A stretch of DNA of 64,000 nucleotides, taken from the NCBI RefSeq assembly GCF_002355415.1, contig NZ_AP014936.1:2046001-2110000 (forward strand), written 5' to 3'. Source of the stretch: Sulfurifustis variabilis (GTDB lineage Bacteria; Pseudomonadota; Gammaproteobacteria; Acidiferrobacterales; Sulfurifustaceae). The notes beneath the pieces are model-generated. The model saw only the letters and a list, made by a program, of their open reading frames with translations, was not told the DNA's origin and made no database searches. The translations under genes were made by a program, and so were the position numbers. Positions 61,057 through 64,000 of the stretch are shown piece by piece. The number at the start of each line of letters is the position of its first letter. Within the stretch, counting starts at the first letter, position 1.

Positions 61057-62061
61057 TCAGGGACGCCGGCTCGCGACCATGCGCACCATTTCCGGCAGCG
61101 CCTGCTCGAGGGTGACGGCGGGTCGGAAGTCCAGGTCTCGCGCGATCCTGTCGGACCGGTAACACGCCGAGCCGAGGAGTTTTTCGAGCGCCTCGCCGTT
61201 GAGCGGCAGTCGTTTGCCCGTCAACCGTTCGAGGGCGTCGCCCATGCGCGCCCCCGCTTGTAACACCGCCTTCGGGACGGTCCAGGACGGCGGGGTGCGG
61301 CCGAGCGCGCGACAGATCGCCAGATAGATTTGGCGGGTGGAGTAGTACAGGCCGTCCGTGACTATATAAAGGTGGCCGGGCGCGCGCTCGTGTCCGGCAG
61401 CGAGCAGGAGCGCCGTGACGGCGTCCTCCACGTGCACCATGGAGCGACGGTTTCCGACTTCGGGCAAGGGCGGGAAGCGGCCCGCATCGACGGCGGCGAT
61501 CATGCGCACGAGGCTTCCTTTCGGGTTCGGGCCGTACACCATCGGGAGGCGCAGCACGACGGTTTCCATCCCTTCGCGCCCGGCCTGCGCCACGAGCGCC
61601 TCGGCCGCGAGCTTGGCCCGCCCGTAAGCCGAAACCGGGTGCGGCTCGGTCGCCTCGTCCAGGCAGTCTGCCCCGCCTTCCCCCATCGCCTTGACGCTGC
61701 TCATGAACACGAACCGCCGCACGCCGGCGGCCCGCGCCTCGGCGAGCAGGCGCCGGGTCCCTTCGACGGTCACCTGCCGGTGCGCTTCTTCCTCATCCGA
61801 CCCCCGCCTGTCTTCGGATTCCGCCCGGCTCGCGAGATGCATGACGGCGTCTGCGCCTTCGCAGGCGCCGCGCAACGACGCCGGGATCCCGAGGTCACCC
61901 CGGCGCCGCTCGACGTCCGCCGGCAGCCGGCCCTCGGCGGCCGTTCCCCGCACCATGGCGATCACCGCGTCGCCGCGACCGAGAAGGCTGGAAACGAGAC
62001 GGCTGCCGATGAACCCCGTGGCACCCGTAACAAGAATCCGGCGTGACGCGGAAGAGGTCAT
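61057..62061 (-). CDS. NAD-dependent epimerase/dehydratase
   Basis: 334 residues with the extended short-chain dehydrogenase pattern: GATGFIGSRL, a serine region FMSSVKAMGE and the catalytic YxxxK (YGRAKLAAEA). It most resembles UDP-glucose 4-epimerase-type and UDP-GlcNAc/QuiNAc-type enzymes of polysaccharide clusters. The cofactor motif and triad are intact. It follows fcl and gmd on the same strand, supporting a role in surface sugar supply. Confidence 0.85.
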   Translation of the reverse strand: MTSSASRRILVTGATGFIGSRLVSSLLGRGDAVIAMVRGTAAEGRLPADVERRRGDLGIPASLRGACEGADAVMHLASRAESEDRRGSDEEEAHRQVTVEGTRRLLAEARAAGVRRFVFMSSVKAMGEGGADCLDEATEPHPVSAYGRAKLAAEALVAQAGREGMETVVLRLPMVYGPNPKGSLVRMIAAVDAGRFPPLPEVGNRRSMVHVEDAVTALLLAAGHERAPGHLYIVTDGLYYSTRQIYLAICRALGRTPPSWTVPKAVLQAGARMGDALERLTGKRLPLNGEALEKLLGSACYRSDRIARDLDFRPAVTLEQALPEMVRMVASRRP

Positions 62062-62082
62062 CCGGGGAGAAAGGCAGGCGAA

Positions 62083-63027
62083 TTACGATCCGGCGTGACT
62101 GGCGAGAAAATCGTCGTATGCCCTTCGTATGCCTTCCGGAAGATTCGTCCTGGCCTTCCAGCCGAGCCGGTGCAGGCGAGTCACGTCGAGTATCTTTCGC
62201 GGCGTCCCGTCGGGCTTGGAGGAATCCAGGACGATCTCGCCCCGGAAGCCGACCACGTCGCCGACGAGCCGCGCGAGGTCATGAATGGTGAGGTCCTCCC
62301 CCACCCCGATGTTGATCAGCTCGCCGATTTCGGCGGCGCCGTACCGCTCGAGCAGGAAGATGCACGCATCGGCGAGGTCGTCGCTGTAGAGGAACTCGCG
62401 GCGCGGCGTGCCGGTTCCCCAGATCGTGACCTCCCGGTCGCCGCGCGCCTTCGCTTCGTGCATTTTCCGGATGAGGGCGGGCAGGACATGCGATGATTCC
62501 AGGTCGTAGTTGTCGCCCGGACCGTACAGGTTGGTGGGCATCACGGAAAAGAAGTCGGTGCCGTACTGGCGATTGTAGGCCGCGCACATCTTGATGCCGG
62601 CGATCTTGGCGACGGCATACGGCTCGTTGGTCGGTTCCAGCGGACCCGTCAGCAGGTACTCTTCCTTCAGGGGCTGGGGGGCGAGCTTCGGGTAGATGCA
62701 GCTCGAACCCAGGAACAGCAGCTTCCGGACACCGTGCCGCCAGGCGGCGTGTATCACGTTGGCGCCGATCATGAGGTTCCGGTAGATGAAGTCGGCGCGG
62801 TAGGTGTCGTTCGCGAGGATGCCGCCCACCTTCGCTGCCGCGAGGAGCACGTATTCCGGCCGCTCCCGGGCGAAGAACGCGTCGACGGCCGCCTGGCCGA
62901 TCAGGTCGAGCTCCGCGTGGGTGCGGGTGACGATGTTCTCGTAGCCGCCCGCGTGCAGGCGCCTGAGCAGGGCCGAGCCCACGAGGCCGCGATGGCCGGC
63001 GACGTAAACCTTGCTCGCGGGCTGCAT
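62083..63027 (-). CDS. fcl: GDP-L-fucose synthase
   Basis: 314 residues with the NADP motif [18 protein letters not shown], the [10 protein letters not shown] serine segment, the catalytic tyrosine and lysine ([10 protein letters not shown]), and [11 protein letters not shown], all typical of Fcl/WcaG. It epimerises and reduces GDP-4-keto-6-deoxymannose to GDP-L-fucose, using the product of the upstream gmd. The gap to gmd is 4 bases. Confidence 0.96.
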   Translation of the reverse strand: MQPASKVYVAGHRGLVGSALLRRLHAGGYENIVTRTHAELDLIGQAAVDAFFARERPEYVLLAAAKVGGILANDTYRADFIYRNLMIGANVIHAAWRHGVRKLLFLGSSCIYPKLAPQPLKEEYLLTGPLEPTNEPYAVAKIAGIKMCAAYNRQYGTDFFSVMPTNLYGPGDNYDLESSHVLPALIRKMHEAKARGDREVTIWGTGTPRREFLYSDDLADACIFLLERYGAAEIGELINIGVGEDLTIHDLARLVGDVVGFRGEIVLDSSKPDGTPRKILDVTRLHRLGWKARTNLPEGIRRAYDDFLASHAGS

Positions 63028-63031
63028 GCGC

Positions 63032-64000
63032 CTACTCGCGATAGTCGTAGGCGGCGTAGCCGTGGCGCTTCACGAGCGCGTCGCGCTCGGCGGCCTTGAG
63101 ATCCGCGCTTACCATCTCCGCCACGAGCTCGCGGAAGCCGACCTTGGGTGACCAGCCGAGGGTCTCCCTGGCTTTCGTCGGATCTCCGAGGAGTGTTTCG
63201 ACCTCGGTCGGCCGGAAATAACGCGGATCGATGCGCACGACGACCTGCCCGCGCTTCAGCGCGGTCTTGCTCCCCGCCGCGATCCCGGAGACGACGCCCT
63301 TTTCGTTCGCGCCGCTGCCCTCCCAGCGCAGGTCGAATCCGAGCTCCCCGGCGGCGGCATTCAGGAAATCCCGCACCGAGTACTGCTCGCCCGTCGCGAT
63401 GACGAAGTCGTCCGGCTGTGGCTGCTGAAGGATGAGCCATTGCGCCTCTACATAATCCCGAGCATGCCCCCAGTCGCGCCGCGCGTCGAGGTTGCCCATG
63501 TAGAGGCAGTCCTGGAGTCCCAGGTGTATACGGGCGAGTCCGCGCGTGATCTTGCGCGTCACGAAGGTCTCGCCGCGGATCGGGGACTCGTGATTGAAGA
63601 GGATGCCGTTGCAGGCATAGAGGCCGTACGCCTCGCGGTAGTTCACCGTGATCCAGTACGCGTAGAGCTTGGCCGCGGCGTACGGCGAACGCGGATAGAA
63701 CGGCGTCGTCTCCTTCTGCGGGGTCTCCCGCACCTTGCCGTAGAGCTCCGACGTCGACGCCTGGTAGTAGCGCGATTTCTTCTCCAGCCCGAGGATACGT
63801 ATCGCCTCCAGCAGCCGCAGCGCGCCGAGCGCGTCGGAATCCGCCGTGTACTCCGGCTCTTCGAACGAGACCTGCACGTGGCTCTGCGCGGCAAGGTTGT
63901 ATATCTCGTCCGGCTGCACCTGCTGCACGACGCGGATCAGGCTGCTCGAATCCGTCATGTCCCCGTAATGCAGGACGAGCCGGCGGCCCGGCACGTGTGG
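63032..64000 (-). CDS. gmd: GDP-mannose 4,6-dehydratase, 5' end outside the window
   Basis: About 322 codons are visible, open to the right edge. It shows [20 protein letters not shown], the STSELYGKV loop, the catalytic [10 protein letters not shown], and [16 protein letters not shown], all signature segments of Gmd. It makes GDP-4-keto-6-deoxymannose for Fcl. The Rossmann N-terminus (about 50 residues) lies beyond 64000. Confidence 0.95.
   Translation of the reverse strand, partial: PHVPGRRLVLHYGDMTDSSSLIRVVQQVQPDEIYNLAAQSHVQVSFEEPEYTADSDALGALRLLEAIRILGLEKKSRYYQASTSELYGKVRETPQKETTPFYPRSPYAAAKLYAYWITVNYREAYGLYACNGILFNHESPIRGETFVTRKITRGLARIHLGLQDCLYMGNLDARRDWGHARDYVEAQWLILQQPQPDDFVIATGEQYSVRDFLNAAAGELGFDLRWEGSGANEKGVVSGIAAGSKTALKRGQVVVRIDPRYFRPTEVETLLGDPTKARETLGWSPKVGFRELVAEMVSADLKAAERDALVKRHGYAAYDYRE

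Overview
This 64 kb window reads as one chromosomal piece of a high-GC Gammaproteobacterium. The evidence is the order trxB / ftsK–lolA–rarA–sel1–crcB, the ispD–ispF pair, mfd followed by def and a CsiV-type gene, and dense GTG start use. A CarD-family regulator next to mfd and a dispersed 'CATTGCGAG…CTCGCAATG' palindrome fit an environmental, possibly chemolithotrophic, lineage. I cannot name the genus from sequence alone. No rRNA, tRNA or CRISPR array was seen.

Layout. (1) 1–8.2 kb is housekeeping: crcB (partial), a Sel1-repeat protein, rarA, lolA, ftsK and ald on the minus strand, then trxB and an Smr-domain gene on the plus strand. (2) 8.6–42.2 kb is a large accessory lipid/polyketide region. 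Fourteen minus-strand genes run from 40028 down to 11020 with overlaps or short gaps and look like one operon of about 29 kb. The first two encode a Pfa-like (PUFA-synthase-like) iterative megasynthase: a 2941-residue protein (two nitronate-monooxygenase/enoylreductase-type domains, KS, AT, three ACPs, KR, DH) and a 1656-residue protein (KS, AT, DH-like region, phosphopantetheinyl transferase). A free ACP, phosphatase-superfamily proteins, hydrolases, a propeller–acyltransferase fusion, a ThDP enzyme, an amidohydrolase, an Ldh-type dehydrogenase, two class III CoA-transferases and a sulfotransferase follow. The cluster is bracketed by a plus-strand HlyD/M50-like membrane fusion (8619–11015) and a divergent TolC-type outer-membrane gene (40822–42246), so synthesis, tailoring and export may be encoded together. 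(3) 42.2–54.0 kb is a mobile and polymorphic-toxin zone: an intact IS3 element with long inverted ends, a broken and an apparently intact REP-type Y1 transposase, a 5'-truncated IS3 element, an orphan NTF2-fold immunity-like gene, and a 2085-residue SpvB/FG-GAP/YD-repeat (Rhs) protein with a HELAH-containing C-terminus and an overlapping downstream lipoprotein. Duplicated tails of tolC and ispF bracket the IS cluster and record how it formed. (4) 54.1–61.0 kb is housekeeping again: ispF, ispD, carD, mfd, def, csiV. (5) 61.0–64.0 kb holds an NDP-sugar epimerase-like gene, GDP-L-fucose synthase and a 5'-incomplete GDP-mannose 4,6-dehydratase, the start of a surface-polysaccharide locus.

How the genes may work together (inference): the two synthase proteins carry nearly everything needed to build and self-activate an acyl chain. 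The free ACP may pass the product to tailoring enzymes. The CoA-transferase, dehydrogenase and decarboxylase-like enzymes may prepare an unusual starter or modify the chain, the sulfotransferase may add a sulfate head group, and the flanking HlyD-like and TolC-like proteins may move the product to the cell surface. The product is unknown. The most interesting points are the domain layout of the synthase, several proteins whose usual catalytic residue is missing (CoA-transferase, acyltransferase, M50-like, sulfatase-like, first NPD), and the rearrangement record in the toxin/IS zone.
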